A stretch of 64,000 nt of DNA from positions 437,842-501,841 of the forward strand of contig JAQSDB010000003.1 in NCBI GenBank assembly GCA_029945725.1. The letters are read 5' to 3'. Of the stretch, positions 1-8,936 are shown one piece after another. The notes under the pieces were generated by a model. The model did not search any database and was not told where the DNA came from. It saw only the letters and a program-made list of their open reading frames with translations. The DNA is from a bacterium. GTDB lineage: Bacteria > Pseudomonadota > Gammaproteobacteria > Pseudomonadales > Moraxellaceae. Every line of letters starts with the position of its first letter. The first letter of the stretch is position 1. The position numbers were made by a program, and so were the translations under genes.

Positions 1-131
1 GCATGGCCCTGGCGCCGTTGTGCGAGGACTATGCCCGCAGGCAGCGTGCGTCCTCACCGGCCGGCATGATGGATGCCGGCAAGAAGGCCATGGACGGCAT
101 CAACAAGCTGCGCGGCCTGTTCGGCAAGTGA
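1..131 (+). CDS. C-terminal fragment of an unidentified protein
   Basis: The reading frame is open from the left edge of the window to a TGA and encodes about 42 residues. The visible tail is hydrophilic and basic and ends in KLRGLFGK. It has no motif I recognise, so no function is proposed. It lies in the same direction as, and 31 bases before, the following membrane glycosyltransferase gene, so the two may be co-transcribed. The frame is followed by a different frame for the next gene, so this is not that gene's N-terminus. Confidence 0.5.
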   Translation, partial: MALAPLCEDYARRQRASSPAGMMDAGKKAMDGINKLRGLFGK

Positions 132-162
132 TGCCGGATGCGCCGGCCAGAGTGAATCCGGC

Positions 163-1467
163 ATGAAAAAGGGGCAGCGCTGGCTGCCCTTTTTGCTGAC
201 GGCGCTGGCCGTGCTGCCCTGGCTGACGGCCCTGGCCGGGCCGTTCCAGTTCGACGATCACAATGTCATTGCCGGTTTTGCGCCAGTGCATTCGCTGGCC
301 GCATGGTGGCACTCCATGCCGGGCATCCGGCCGCTGCTGAAACTCAGCTACGCCGCGAACTGGACACTGTCACCCTCGCCTTTCGGTTTTCATCTGTTCA
401 ATCTTCTCGTGCATCTGCTTAACGGCGCACTGCTGCTGGCATGGGCACGGCGCGTGTTGCCGCTGCGCGAGGGCCCGTGTGTTTTTCTGGCCCTGCTGTG
501 GCTGCTGCATCCGGTGCAGACCGAAGCGGTGACCTATATCGCCGGGCGTTCGGTATCGCTGTCGGCCACGTTTTTTCTGGCAGGTTTGCTGGTGCTGGCC
601 AGCGACGGGCGACGGTCATCGCTGTGGGCCGCGCTGTTTACCCTGCTTGGCCTTGCTGTGCGCGAAACCGCGTGGGTGTTTCCGTTGCTGTTTGTGCTGG
701 TGGACTATGTGCGCGGCAAGCGCTTGCGCGAAGCCCTGCGGCTCGCCCTGCCTTCCCTGCTGGTGGTGCTGGCGGCCGTTGCGTTCTTTTTGCTGGAGCC
801 GCATTACCGGCAGATGGTGGAAACAAGTTTTGCGGCGCGCGACCTCGCGGCGCAGTGGCGCGCGCAGACGCTCGGTCTGTCCTGGTTGCTGGGCCAGCTG
901 TTCAGCCTGAATCCGGATATCGATCCCGATTTACGGGTGCCGCTGCAATGGCATGCTGCCTTGCTGTGGCAGTGTGGCGGAATTGTTTTTCTGGCTTTTG
1001 CTGCGTTGTATTTTTCGTGGCGCTACCGTTCATGGAAAGCCGCAGGCCTGCTCTGGTTTTTCCTCCTGCTCCTGCCCACCAACAGCCTGATGCCGCGGCT
1101 GGATGTCGCGAATGACCGCCATCTTTATATCGCGCTCGCCGGTCCGCTCTGGACGCTGCTGCTGTGCATGCAGGAATGGCGTTACCGCCATCTTGTGGCC
1201 GGCGCGCTGGTGCTGGTTTTTGCCGCCGCGACGCTGGTGCGCAACGAGGATTACCGCAGCGAGCTGGCCTTGTGGCTGCGTGCTGCCGAGCAATCGCCGG
1301 GCAAGGCGCGCGTCTGGAATAATCTCGGCATGGCCTGCAGCGAAGCCGGCAGGACGGAGTGTGCAGAGCGGGCGTTCCGGCAGGCGATGGTGCTTGATCC
1401 CGTCGATACCAGGGCAGCGGTTAACCTGTATTTCCTGAAAAATCCTGCGGTAAAAAAGCGGCAATAA
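163..1467 (+). CDS. TMTC-like GT-C membrane glycosyltransferase with C-terminal TPR
   Basis: This is a polytopic inner-membrane protein of about 434 residues. An N-terminal hydrophobic segment is followed by an acidic FDDH motif in the first extracytoplasmic loop, the position where GT-C enzymes carry catalytic acids. Next comes the signature HPVQTEAVTYIAGR, typical of bacterial and eukaryotic TMTC/DUF1736-type proteins, and then about eight further hydrophobic segments. The C-terminus (about residues 385-425) is one tetratricopeptide unit (WNNLGMACSEAGR). The family transfers sugars from lipid-linked donors to proteins or glycans; the substrate here is unknown. I chose the ATG at 163 because it gives a normal signal-anchor start (MKKGQRW); the frame is open further upstream but that stretch is not membrane-like. 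The stop codon lies inside the terminator stem. Confidence 0.75.
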   Translation: MKKGQRWLPFLLTALAVLPWLTALAGPFQFDDHNVIAGFAPVHSLAAWWHSMPGIRPLLKLSYAANWTLSPSPFGFHLFNLLVHLLNGALLLAWARRVLPLREGPCVFLALLWLLHPVQTEAVTYIAGRSVSLSATFFLAGLLVLASDGRRSSLWAALFTLLGLAVRETAWVFPLLFVLVDYVRGKRLREALRLALPSLLVVLAAVAFFLLEPHYRQMVETSFAARDLAAQWRAQTLGLSWLLGQLFSLNPDIDPDLRVPLQWHAALLWQCGGIVFLAFAALYFSWRYRSWKAAGLLWFFLLLLPTNSLMPRLDVANDRHLYIALAGPLWTLLLCMQEWRYRHLVAGALVLVFAAATLVRNEDYRSELALWLRAAEQSPGKARVWNNLGMACSEAGRTECAERAFRQAMVLDPVDTRAAVNLYFLKNPAVKKRQ

Positions 1468-1492
1468 AAAAGCGGCCGAAGCCGCTTTTTTA
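1465..1492. terminator. Bidirectional Rho-independent terminator
   Basis: A 12-bp perfect stem (arms 1465-1476 and 1481-1492) with a CGAA loop has an A-tract on the left and a T-tract on the right. It can therefore end transcription from the glycosyltransferase on the plus strand and from glyS on the minus strand. The TAA stop of the upstream gene is part of the stem. Confidence 0.85.
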
Positions 1493-1506
1493 CTTCAGGC
1501 AAATCC

Positions 1507-3561
1507 TCAGCCTTGCAGCAGGGAAATATCCGCCACCTGCAAAAAGAGTCCGCGCAGAGTGGACAGCAGCGCAATGCGGTTGGTACGCACTTCAGCATCG
1601 TCGGCCATCACCATCACCTGGTTGAAAAAATCATCAACCTGCGGACGCAGCGCCGCCAGACGCGTCAGTGCTGCCGTGTAGTCATGGCGGGCAAACAAAG
1701 GTGCCAGTTCCTTTTCCAGCACGGCCACGGCTGCGGCCAGTGCGATTTCTGCCGGCTCGGTGAGCAGCGCGGCATTGACGGCGGCACCTTCACTCACGGT
1801 TTCTTTTGCCAGTATGTTCGACACGCGCTTGTTGCCGGCCGCCAGTGGCACGGCATCCGGCAGCGTGGCGAAATGCGCGACGGCTTTTACGCGCTGGTCA
1901 AAGTCGTAAGGCTGTGCCGGCTTGAGCGCCTGTACCGCCAGAATGATTTCAGCCTTGATGCCCTGCTCTTCGTACATGGCGCGGTAACGGCCCAGCAGGA
2001 ATTCAAAAACATCGGACGCGGTGTTTTTATTGGCCAGCTTGTCGCCATAGAGCGCGACGGCATTTGTCACCAGTGCTTGCACATCAAGTTCATAGGATTT
2101 TTCGATGATGATGCGCAGCAGACCGATGGCCGAGCGGCGCAGGGCAAAGGGATCCTTCGATCCTGTCGGCGGCTGGTTGATGCCGAAAATCCCCACCAGC
2201 GTGTCCAGCTTGTCGGCCAGTGCCACGGCAGCGCCGGTCTTGCTCGCCGGCAGCGCATCGCCGGCGAAACGCGGCTGGTATTGCTCGTCGAGGGCGCGCG
2301 CGACTTCGGCAGGCTCGCCGTCATGGCTGGCGTAATAAAAGCCGGCGACGCCCTGCAGCTCGGGAAACTCGCTGACCATTTCCGTGGCCAGATCGCACTT
2401 GGAGAGCAGGCCGGCGCGTTCGCCCAGTGCGCGTTCGCCACCAATGGCGGCGGCAATCACACCGGCGAGTGCTGAAATGCGCTGTGCCTTTTCATAAACG
2501 GAACCGAGTTGTGCCTGGAACACCACCGTCTGCAGGCGTTCATTGCGCGTTTCCAGCCGGGTCTTTTTATCCTGGTTGAAAAAGAACTCGGCATCGGTGA
2601 GGCGCGGTCGCACCACTTTCTCGTTGCCGGCAACGATGTAGTCAGGGTGCGAGCTTTCGATATTGGCCACGGTGATGAAGCGCGGCAGCAGCTTTTTATT
2701 CACATCCAGCAGGCAGAAATATTTCTGGTTGTCCTGCATGGTGACAATCAGGGCTTCCTGCGGCACGGCAAGGAAGCGCTCCTCGAACGAACACACCAGC
2801 GGCACCGGCCATTCAACCAGGTTCGTGACTTCGTCGAGCAGGGCGTCGGGAATGATGGCCTCGCCGTTTTCCGCTGCGGCCAGCGCCTTCACCTTGTCCA
2901 GGATCAGCGTGCGGCGTTCATCGAAGTCGGCAATCACCCAGGCCGCGCGCAGATCTTCGGCGTAACTGGACGGCGCGGAAATGCGCACCGGCTTGGGCGC
3001 ATGAAAGCGGTGGCCGCGGGATTCACGGCCGGCTTTTTGTGCAAGGATTTCGCCGTCGACAACCTCATCACCGAGCAGCATCACCAGCCACTGCGTCGGC
3101 CGCACGAACTCAACGCGCGAAGCGCCCCAGCGCATGCGCTTGGCAATCGGCAGGTCATTCAGCGACTGCGCCACAATGCCGGTCAGCAAGGCGGTGGCCG
3201 CACTGCCCTTCTGTTCTTTCACAAAGCGCAGCTTTTCGCCGCTTTTATCGATGGCCGAAATATCCACGCCATTCTTTTTCGCAAAACCAAGGGCGGCCTG
3301 CGTCGGATTGCCGTCGGCATCAAAGGCGGCTTTTGCCGGCGGGCCGTCAATGCTGATCGAGCGATCCGGTTGCTGTGTGGCAAGGCCGGCGACAAACACG
3401 GCGAGACGGCGCGGTGCCGCAAACAGTTTCACTTCACCATGCGCAAGGCCGGCCGCTGCAAGGCCCTTGACGATGCCGTCGCGAAAACTGCCGGCGAGTG
3501 TGTTCAGTGCCTTCGGTGGCAGTTCTTCAGTGCCGAGTTCAACCAGAAAGTCTTTGTTCAT
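1507..3561 (-). CDS. glyS: Glycine--tRNA ligase beta subunit
   Basis: This is the beta subunit of the alpha2beta2 bacterial glycyl-tRNA synthetase. It carries the tRNA-recognition parts of the enzyme while GlyQ holds the class II catalytic core. At 684 residues it matches the usual length (about 690). The N-terminus [16 protein letters not shown] is the conserved beta-subunit start, and the C-terminal third is the helical DALR-type anticodon-binding region. It follows glyQ on the minus strand, but the two are 137 bases apart with a perfect palindromic repeat between them, which is unusually wide for this pair. It converges on the membrane glycosyltransferase gene and shares the hairpin at 1465. 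Confidence 0.97.
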   Translation of the reverse strand: MNKDFLVELGTEELPPKALNTLAGSFRDGIVKGLAAAGLAHGEVKLFAAPRRLAVFVAGLATQQPDRSISIDGPPAKAAFDADGNPTQAALGFAKKNGVDISAIDKSGEKLRFVKEQKGSAATALLTGIVAQSLNDLPIAKRMRWGASRVEFVRPTQWLVMLLGDEVVDGEILAQKAGRESRGHRFHAPKPVRISAPSSYAEDLRAAWVIADFDERRTLILDKVKALAAAENGEAIIPDALLDEVTNLVEWPVPLVCSFEERFLAVPQEALIVTMQDNQKYFCLLDVNKKLLPRFITVANIESSHPDYIVAGNEKVVRPRLTDAEFFFNQDKKTRLETRNERLQTVVFQAQLGSVYEKAQRISALAGVIAAAIGGERALGERAGLLSKCDLATEMVSEFPELQGVAGFYYASHDGEPAEVARALDEQYQPRFAGDALPASKTGAAVALADKLDTLVGIFGINQPPTGSKDPFALRRSAIGLLRIIIEKSYELDVQALVTNAVALYGDKLANKNTASDVFEFLLGRYRAMYEEQGIKAEIILAVQALKPAQPYDFDQRVKAVAHFATLPDAVPLAAGNKRVSNILAKETVSEGAAVNAALLTEPAEIALAAAVAVLEKELAPLFARHDYTAALTRLAALRPQVDDFFNQVMVMADDAEVRTNRIALLSTLRGLFLQVADISLLQG

Positions 3562-3600
3562 CTTCTTCTTCCGTTATTCCCGCGAAGGCTAAACGCTTTT

Positions 3601-3659
3601 CGTAGGAGCGGCTTTAGCCGCGAATCATCGTCTTGTTCGCGGCTAAAGCCGCTCCTACG
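3601..3659. repeat. REP-like palindromic element between glyQ and glyS
   Basis: Two perfectly complementary 24-base arms (3601-3624 and 3636-3659) flank an 11-base loop. The arm begins GTAGGAGCGGCTTTAGCCGC, a type of sequence I know as a dispersed intergenic repeat in Pseudomonas and Xanthomonas genomes. There is no T-tract on either side, so it is not a simple terminator, though the hairpin would form in the glyQ-glyS transcript and could affect the balance or stability of the two messages. Confidence 0.85.
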
Positions 3660-3698
3660 AGAACAGGAGGTTCCATTGTGGGTGAGAAACCAGAACCA

Positions 3699-4673
3699 TC
3701 ACGCCGCACTGTTTTCCTGCGCCAGCCTGGCCAGTACTTCGTCACGCAAACCCGCCGGCGCCATGGGGAAGCCAAGACGGGCACGGGCCTGCAGATAACT
3801 CTGGGCAATGTTTCGCGCCAGCGTGCGCACGCGCAGGATGTAGCGCTGGCGCTCGGTGACGGAGATGGCGCGGCGTGCATCCAGCAGGTTGAAGGTGTGC
3901 GAGGCTTTCACCACCATTTCATAGGCGGGCAGCGGCAGGTTTTTTTCCATCAGCGAATTCGATTCGCCTTCATAAAAATCGAAGAGCTCGAACAGTTTCG
4001 GCACATTGGCATGCTCGAAGTTGAAGGTCGACTGCTCCACTTCGTTCTGGTGAAAGACATCGCCATAGGTCACGGGGCGCTTGTTGCCGTCCGCATCGGG
4101 CACGCCTTCCGACCAGATCAGGTCGTAGACCGAATCCACGCCCTGCAGGTACATGCACAGGCGCTCGAGGCCAAAGGTGATTTCGCCGGTAACGGGATAA
4201 CACTCGACGCCGCCGACCTGCTGGAAATAGGTGAACTGCGTGACTTCCATGCCGTTCAGCCAGACTTCCCAGCCCAGACCCCAGGCGCCCAGTGTCGGCG
4301 ATTCCCAGTTGTCTTCGACAAAACGCACATCGTGCACCGTGGTGTCGATGCCGAGCAGCGCCAGTGATTCCAGGTACAGGTCCTGGATATTCGGCGGCGA
4401 GGGTTTCAGCACCACCTGGAACTGGTAGTAGTGCTGCAGGCGATTGGGGTTTTCCCCGTAGCGGCCATCGGAGGGACGACGCGAGGGCTGCACATAGGCA
4501 GCGTTCCAGGTTTCCGGGCCGAGGGCGCGCAGGAAGGTGGCGGTATGAAAGGTGCCCGCGCCCATTTCCATGTCGTAAGGCTGGATAATCACGCAGCCCT
4601 GCTGTGCCCAGAAGTTCTGCAGGGTGAGAATCAGGTCCTGAAACGTCAGGCCCTTGCCGATCGGGGTGGCCAA
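3699..4673 (-). CDS. glyQ: Glycine--tRNA ligase alpha subunit
   Basis: This is the catalytic alpha subunit of bacterial tetrameric glycyl-tRNA synthetase, a class II aminoacyl-tRNA synthetase that charges tRNA-Gly. Diagnostic stretches are [19 protein letters not shown] near the N-terminus, [19 protein letters not shown] and [13 protein letters not shown]. At 324 residues it is slightly longer than the E. coli protein (303), with a typical core and a C-terminal extension. It lies upstream of glyS on the minus strand and is divergent from tag, with about 140 bases of shared promoter region. Confidence 0.97.
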   Translation of the reverse strand: MATPIGKGLTFQDLILTLQNFWAQQGCVIIQPYDMEMGAGTFHTATFLRALGPETWNAAYVQPSRRPSDGRYGENPNRLQHYYQFQVVLKPSPPNIQDLYLESLALLGIDTTVHDVRFVEDNWESPTLGAWGLGWEVWLNGMEVTQFTYFQQVGGVECYPVTGEITFGLERLCMYLQGVDSVYDLIWSEGVPDADGNKRPVTYGDVFHQNEVEQSTFNFEHANVPKLFELFDFYEGESNSLMEKNLPLPAYEMVVKASHTFNLLDARRAISVTERQRYILRVRTLARNIAQSYLQARARLGFPMAPAGLRDEVLARLAQENSAA

Positions 4674-4811
4674 GGCGGTGCCCTCAAGTGAATCAAAGTC
4701 GGCGAGTATACCGGCAACCCCCGCAGGGCTACAGCGCGCCGCGCATCAGCCCGGCTATGATGCGGGCAGGCCGGGGCAATCCCGCCAGACTTCATGAAAA
4801 AGGAGCAGAAA

Positions 4812-5408
4812 ATGCCGACTGCTGAACAGGCGAAGCCGCTGGCGGGCATCAGGCGTTGTCCCTGGTGCGGCGATGATCCGCTTTATGTGAAATACCACGA
4901 CGAGGAATGGGGCGTGCCGTCACGCGATGACAGGCACCTGTTCGAGATGCTCTGTCTCGAAGGCCAGCAGGCCGGCCTGTCCTGGATTACCGTGCTGAAG
5001 AAACGGGAGAACTACCGCAAGGCGTTTTTCCGCTTTGACGTGAAGAAGGTCGCGAAGATGACGGACGAGGATTTGCAGGCCCTGCTCGGCAATGCCGGCC
5101 TCATCCGCCATATCGGCAAGCTCACCGCCATCCGCAGCAATGCCATTGCCACGCTGGCCGTGCAAAAGGAGTTTGGCAGTCTGGCCGCGTATCTCTGGGG
5201 CTTTGTCGGTAACACGCCGTTGACTGGCAAGCTCAAAAGCTACAAGGAGGCACAGGCGTCCACGGCCCTGTCCGACCTCATGGCAAAGGACATGAAAAAG
5301 CGCGGCTTCCGTTTTCTTGGCTCAACCACGCTGTATGCGCACATGCAGGCCACCGGCATGGTGAATGATCACGAGACAGGCTGCTTTCGCTACAGGGAAG
5401 TAAAGTGA
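4812..5408 (+). CDS. tag: DNA-3-methyladenine glycosylase I
   Basis: Tag excises 3-methyladenine from alkylated DNA, the first step of base-excision repair of this cytotoxic lesion. The N-terminal motif RCPWCGDDPLYVKYHDEEWG and the C-terminal NDHETGCF supply the Cys/His ligands that make the family's zinc snap, and the helix-hairpin-helix core lies between them. I chose the ATG at 4812 because AAGGAG sits six bases before it; an ATG 18 bases earlier has no such site. The length (198 aa) fits the family. It sits next to glyQ as in Pseudomonas. Confidence 0.95.
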   Translation: MPTAEQAKPLAGIRRCPWCGDDPLYVKYHDEEWGVPSRDDRHLFEMLCLEGQQAGLSWITVLKKRENYRKAFFRFDVKKVAKMTDEDLQALLGNAGLIRHIGKLTAIRSNAIATLAVQKEFGSLAAYLWGFVGNTPLTGKLKSYKEAQASTALSDLMAKDMKKRGFRFLGSTTLYAHMQATGMVNDHETGCFRYREVK

Positions 5409-5415
5409 ACCGTGA

Positions 5416-5613
5416 TTATTCTTCTGCTGGCGGCATGATCGCCCAGAGAATCAGGTAGATGATGATGCCGGGAAAGGCGGCGCTGAATATCGACACCAGC
5501 ACATAAATGATGCGCAGTACGGTGACATCGAGATCGTAATATTCCGCCAGGCCGCCAACGACGCCGGCAATCATCCGGTTCTGGCGCGAACGCCGCAGCT
5601 TTTTCTCGCTCAT
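5416..5613 (-). CDS. PspC-domain small membrane protein
   Basis: This 65-residue protein is little more than one PspC domain: a basic N-terminus (KKLRRSRQNRMIAGVVGGLAEY), then a hydrophobic hairpin ending in LILWAIMPP. PspC proteins sit in the inner membrane; in enterobacteria PspC is part of the phage-shock envelope-stress response. No other psp gene is visible here, so a stress role is inference. The start at 5613 is supported by CAGGAG upstream; the longer upstream frame is low-complexity and unlikely to be translated. It is convergent with tag, 7 bases away. Confidence 0.85.
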   Translation of the reverse strand: MSEKKLRRSRQNRMIAGVVGGLAEYYDLDVTVLRIIYVLVSIFSAAFPGIIIYLILWAIMPPAEE

Positions 5614-5703
5614 GGCGGACTCCTGTTGATGACGGGGCCGGCGTGAGGCCGCTTGTGCCTGCTTTTGCACGAACGCCTGCCGCTTCCGGACTCCGTTCAA
5701 GAA

Positions 5704-5737
5704 AACAAAAAAGCCGTCAGTTGTCTACTGACGGCTT
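5704..5737 (-). terminator. Rho-independent terminator after the GMC oxidoreductase
   Basis: An 11-bp perfect stem (5711-5721 with 5727-5737) around a TGTCT loop is followed on the minus strand by a T-rich tract (5710 down to 5704). It lies 32 bases beyond the stop of the GMC oxidoreductase gene. Confidence 0.85.
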
Positions 5738-5768
5738 GCAAGTTCGTGAGCGTCGCTGCGCCTGTTGC

Positions 5769-7388
5769 CTAGGGCGTGATTTGCGGATTTTCTGCCAGCA
5801 CGATTGCGACATTGCGTTCGGCCAGTGCCGCAATCGTGCGGGAAGGATTGATGCCAAGCGCAAAGGGAATGATGGCGGCATCGGCCACATAGAGACCGGG
5901 ATAGCCAAAGACTTCGCCGCGGTGATCAACCACGCCGTGTTCAGCGGAATCAGCCATGCGGCAGCCCCCCAGGGGATGCGGCGTGGTGAGGTCGCGCAGC
6001 AGTGTCCAGGTAACGGGCGTCATCACGTGTTTGGCGTTATTGGCGGTGGCGAGCCGGGTTTGCAGTGCATTCACTTTTTCAAAGGAGCGCTCGGATGCAC
6101 TGACATCCCAGTCGAGGTGCAGGTGTTTCCGGCCGGGTGAGAGCCACGAGCGTGCCAGTGTCAGGCGGCCATTGGAGGCATCAACGCTCTGGGCAAACCA
6201 GGCAATGGTATGGCTGGCGCTGCTGTAGCTGGCGGCCCGGTGCAGCGCATGGGCGATCATGCGTTTGTACCAGCCGATGTCGAACCAGCGTCGTGCTGCA
6301 AGCAGCGCACGCGTCATGTAGGCCTTGGGAACGTCGCCGAGGGCGCCGTCTTCAATGAATATCCTCGCGCCTTCGTAGCCGTCACCTTCGAGAAAATCGA
6401 TGGCACAGGAAATGGTCGGGCCATGCGTCGGGTCCATTTTTTCCTTGTGCGTGGAGAAAGTCAGGAAGTCGCCATTGGAGCTCCAGCCTTCTCCCAGTGC
6501 CGGCGAGACTGCAGGCAGGAATTTCTGCTCGTCGCGGGAGCGCAGAAGGATTTCTGTCGAGCCGAGCGAGCCTGCAGAAAGAATGACTTTCTTTGCCGTA
6601 AAGCTGACCGGGACCTGCTGCTGGTCATTGATCCGCATGCCGTGCACGCGGAAGCCGCCATCAAGCGGCTCTACTGAGCTGATCATGTGCAGCGGACGAA
6701 TGTCTGCGCCGTGGTCTTCGGCAATCGCGAGATAATTAAGATCAAGGGTGTTTTTGGCCTTGAGCTTGCAGCCGGTGCAGCAGAAGCCGCAGTGATTGCA
6801 GGTGCCCTGCTCGCGCCCCTGCGCATTGATGAAGGTGTGTGACTTGTCATCGCCATAGGGATCGGGATCACTGCGTTTCCAGCCGGGATCAAAGGTGACC
6901 GCCAAAGGTACCTTGCGAAAGCGGGCAGAGGCCCCGATGGCCTCGGCGCCTTTTTTCATGGCGTTGTAGCGGGGCGGTACCTGGTCATCCGGAATCTCCT
7001 GTGCGTTGAGAACCTTGCCAACGGTTTGATAATAAGGCTGCAGGCCGGCATGGGTGATTTCCGCGGGCCACTGTTTTGCAAAGGTTTCCGGCGGCGGCAC
7101 GATGGAAACGTTGCCATAAATCAGGGAGCCGCCGCCGACTCCCGCCCCCATCGCAACCGACATGTCGCCAAACCAGCGGAAATCCACCCAGCCATTTTGC
7201 TTGTGCGGCTCGTTTACATCAAAAAACCAGTCATCGTCAGGCCCGCGCGGCATCATTTCCGGGAGCCAGCGCCGACCACGCTCCAGCACCAGAACTTTCC
7301 AGCCCGCTTCGGCAAGGCGCGCCGCCGTCACGGCACCTCCAAATCCCGAGCCAACCACAACGGCATCAAAATCAAATGTAGTGGTCAT
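5769..7388 (-). CDS. GMC-family oxidoreductase (cholesterol-oxidase-like) with Cys cluster
   Basis: This is a 539-residue flavoprotein. The FAD dinucleotide-binding motif is at residues 10-20 (VVVGSGFGGAV), with a second GMC glycine-rich stretch GAGVGGGSLIYGN near 81-93. The C-terminal block HPLGGC plus LYVADAAIIPFALGINPSRTI is typical of the cholesterol oxidase/choline dehydrogenase superfamily. Residues 197-207 hold five cysteines in the pattern CxxCxxCCxxC, which is suggestive of a metal or Fe-S site and found in a subset of bacterial GMC proteins. The substrate is unknown; sterol or other alcohol oxidation is an inference from family resemblance. It is followed by its own terminator and preceded by a metallophosphoesterase gene 72 bases upstream on the same strand. 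Confidence 0.85.
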   Translation of the reverse strand: MTTTFDFDAVVVGSGFGGAVTAARLAEAGWKVLVLERGRRWLPEMMPRGPDDDWFFDVNEPHKQNGWVDFRWFGDMSVAMGAGVGGGSLIYGNVSIVPPPETFAKQWPAEITHAGLQPYYQTVGKVLNAQEIPDDQVPPRYNAMKKGAEAIGASARFRKVPLAVTFDPGWKRSDPDPYGDDKSHTFINAQGREQGTCNHCGFCCTGCKLKAKNTLDLNYLAIAEDHGADIRPLHMISSVEPLDGGFRVHGMRINDQQQVPVSFTAKKVILSAGSLGSTEILLRSRDEQKFLPAVSPALGEGWSSNGDFLTFSTHKEKMDPTHGPTISCAIDFLEGDGYEGARIFIEDGALGDVPKAYMTRALLAARRWFDIGWYKRMIAHALHRAASYSSASHTIAWFAQSVDASNGRLTLARSWLSPGRKHLHLDWDVSASERSFEKVNALQTRLATANNAKHVMTPVTWTLLRDLTTPHPLGGCRMADSAEHGVVDHRGEVFGYPGLYVADAAIIPFALGINPSRTIAALAERNVAIVLAENPQITP

Positions 7389-7460
7389 TTCCTTTCCTTG
7401 TTCCCGGCGAGCATTGCCGGATTTGTTGTTTTCAGGAGCAGGTGCATTTTTTTCGTGAGG

Positions 7461-8783
7461 TCAGCCCAGACTGCCCTGCCACATTTCATGGCGTCGCCCA
7501 AAACGCTCATCGCCCTGGTAAAAAAATGCGTAAGTCATGACATGGAAATTGATAAAGGGAAAATCGTTGAACATGGCTTGTGTGCGTTCGTGCACGCGGC
7601 GCCAGGTGCCGGTGTTGAAGTAGATCTGTGAATGACTTTCTTCCTGCTTGTGGCGTACGGCGAGGGGGATCATCTCGGCATGATGGGTATGGCCATACAC
7701 GACATAGTCCGTGGTGGCGGCTTTTATGCCGGGAAAGGCGGCCGCCTGCTGGCGGTAGGAGTCCGGTTTGATGAAGTGCTCAATGAAGTTCGCCAGCTGA
7801 CCTTGCGCGGCCATGGTCAGGTTTTTCTGCAGCGAAAACATGGCCTGCAGGGCATCCACCGTATCCAGCTTCCAGGGCTTGTCGAGAGACTTCACAAAGG
7901 CCAGATCAAGCAGGGGGTCACTGGCCTGCGTCCACAGTTCCCGAATCTTTTTTTGCTGGGATGTTGTGCCGAAGTAACGGCTGGAAAGCGCAAAATAATC
8001 CGGCAGTGACAGCAGCGGCCGGATATTGTCGGCCTCCTTGAAGGCCAGATAGAGCGGATGCTTGTCCCCCAGATCAAGTTCTTTTCTGACGCGTTCCGGA
8101 AAGCCATTGAGGACTTCAATGACGATGGCATCACCCAGTGAGGAGGCATCACGGCCTTTGTCTTTCTGGTAATTCAGGTCGTCGAAAATGTCGCCATGCT
8201 GAATATGCACGCGATGCCGGGTGCAAAGCTCGGCAATGGCGGCATTTTCCTTGAGCTCATGCGGGAAAATCTCGGCAGGATTGTTGGCGAGACCCATGGC
8301 CGCTTTTATTTCGGCGCGCAAGGCGCTCCATGCCGTGCCGGGCAGGTGATAGAACCAGTCGTGGTTGCCGACGAGGTAATGAAAAAAAACCGGGATTTGA
8401 TGCAGTTGCTGCGTATGACTGGCTTCAATCGGCAGCAAGCCGTTGAGGTCGCGAAAGCAGGCTAGTGATGTGCTGTTGTGCGCGAGGATTTGCCGGGTAA
8501 TCGTGGTGACACTGTCGACAAGCGTGCTGGTGGCATCCCATGGTCGCGCCTGGCTTTGCAGCCAGTGCGAAGAGCGAATGACATCAAGAATGTCGCCTAG
8601 AAGAATGACATCGACACGCTCCAGCAGCTCGAATACGCCGTTGTCATGCCCGGTTTTTTTTCGCCAGCAGGCGGATTCCGCCTGGCTTGAAAGGGTGTGA
8701 ACGAATTGCCGGAAGGCCCCTGCGTTGATGGTTTCGCAGGTGCTGCCATCGGTAAGATGAAGATCACTGATGATGACAAGCAT
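7461..8783 (-). CDS. Calcineurin-like metallophosphoesterase
   Basis: The protein (440 aa) carries all the two-metal phosphoesterase motifs in order: DLH at residues 7-9, GDILD, GNHDWFYH, and YGHTHHAE near the C-terminus. The last motif supplies the final metal ligands. The middle region is longer than in a minimal phosphoesterase and matches no family I can name, so the substrate is open. There is no signal peptide, so it is probably cytoplasmic. It lies just upstream of the GMC oxidoreductase gene on the same strand, so the two may form a transcription unit. Confidence 0.85.
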   Translation of the reverse strand: MLVIISDLHLTDGSTCETINAGAFRQFVHTLSSQAESACWRKKTGHDNGVFELLERVDVILLGDILDVIRSSHWLQSQARPWDATSTLVDSVTTITRQILAHNSTSLACFRDLNGLLPIEASHTQQLHQIPVFFHYLVGNHDWFYHLPGTAWSALRAEIKAAMGLANNPAEIFPHELKENAAIAELCTRHRVHIQHGDIFDDLNYQKDKGRDASSLGDAIVIEVLNGFPERVRKELDLGDKHPLYLAFKEADNIRPLLSLPDYFALSSRYFGTTSQQKKIRELWTQASDPLLDLAFVKSLDKPWKLDTVDALQAMFSLQKNLTMAAQGQLANFIEHFIKPDSYRQQAAAFPGIKAATTDYVVYGHTHHAEMIPLAVRHKQEESHSQIYFNTGTWRRVHERTQAMFNDFPFINFHVMTYAFFYQGDERFGRRHEMWQGSLG

Positions 8784-8869
8784 GACATTCCACTGTGCTC
8801 AAAACAGTCTTGAGACTAACAGCGGCTTGTCGTGAAAATGCTTGCGGTTATTGCTGAGTCGACGGGCAG

Positions 8870-8904
8870 GAATAAAAAGCGACAGTCTGCGGTTTCGCAG
8901 ACTG
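8870..8904 (-). terminator. Rho-independent terminator after the desaturase gene
   Basis: A 9-bp stem (8883-8891 with 8896-8904, loop GTTT) is followed on the minus strand by a T-rich stretch (complement of 8870-8878). It lies about 30 bases past the stop codon of the desaturase gene. Confidence 0.75.
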
Positions 8905-8936
8905 CCGGTATTTTTTTGAGGATTGGTGGCGGGAAA

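Noticed and set aside
3601-3659. CRISPR repeat
   Set aside because: Single palindrome, no regularly spaced copies and no cas genes.
2509-3798. A 429-codon plus-strand frame across glyS and the glyQ-glyS spacer
   Set aside because: It reads through the REP-like palindrome and has unnatural composition.
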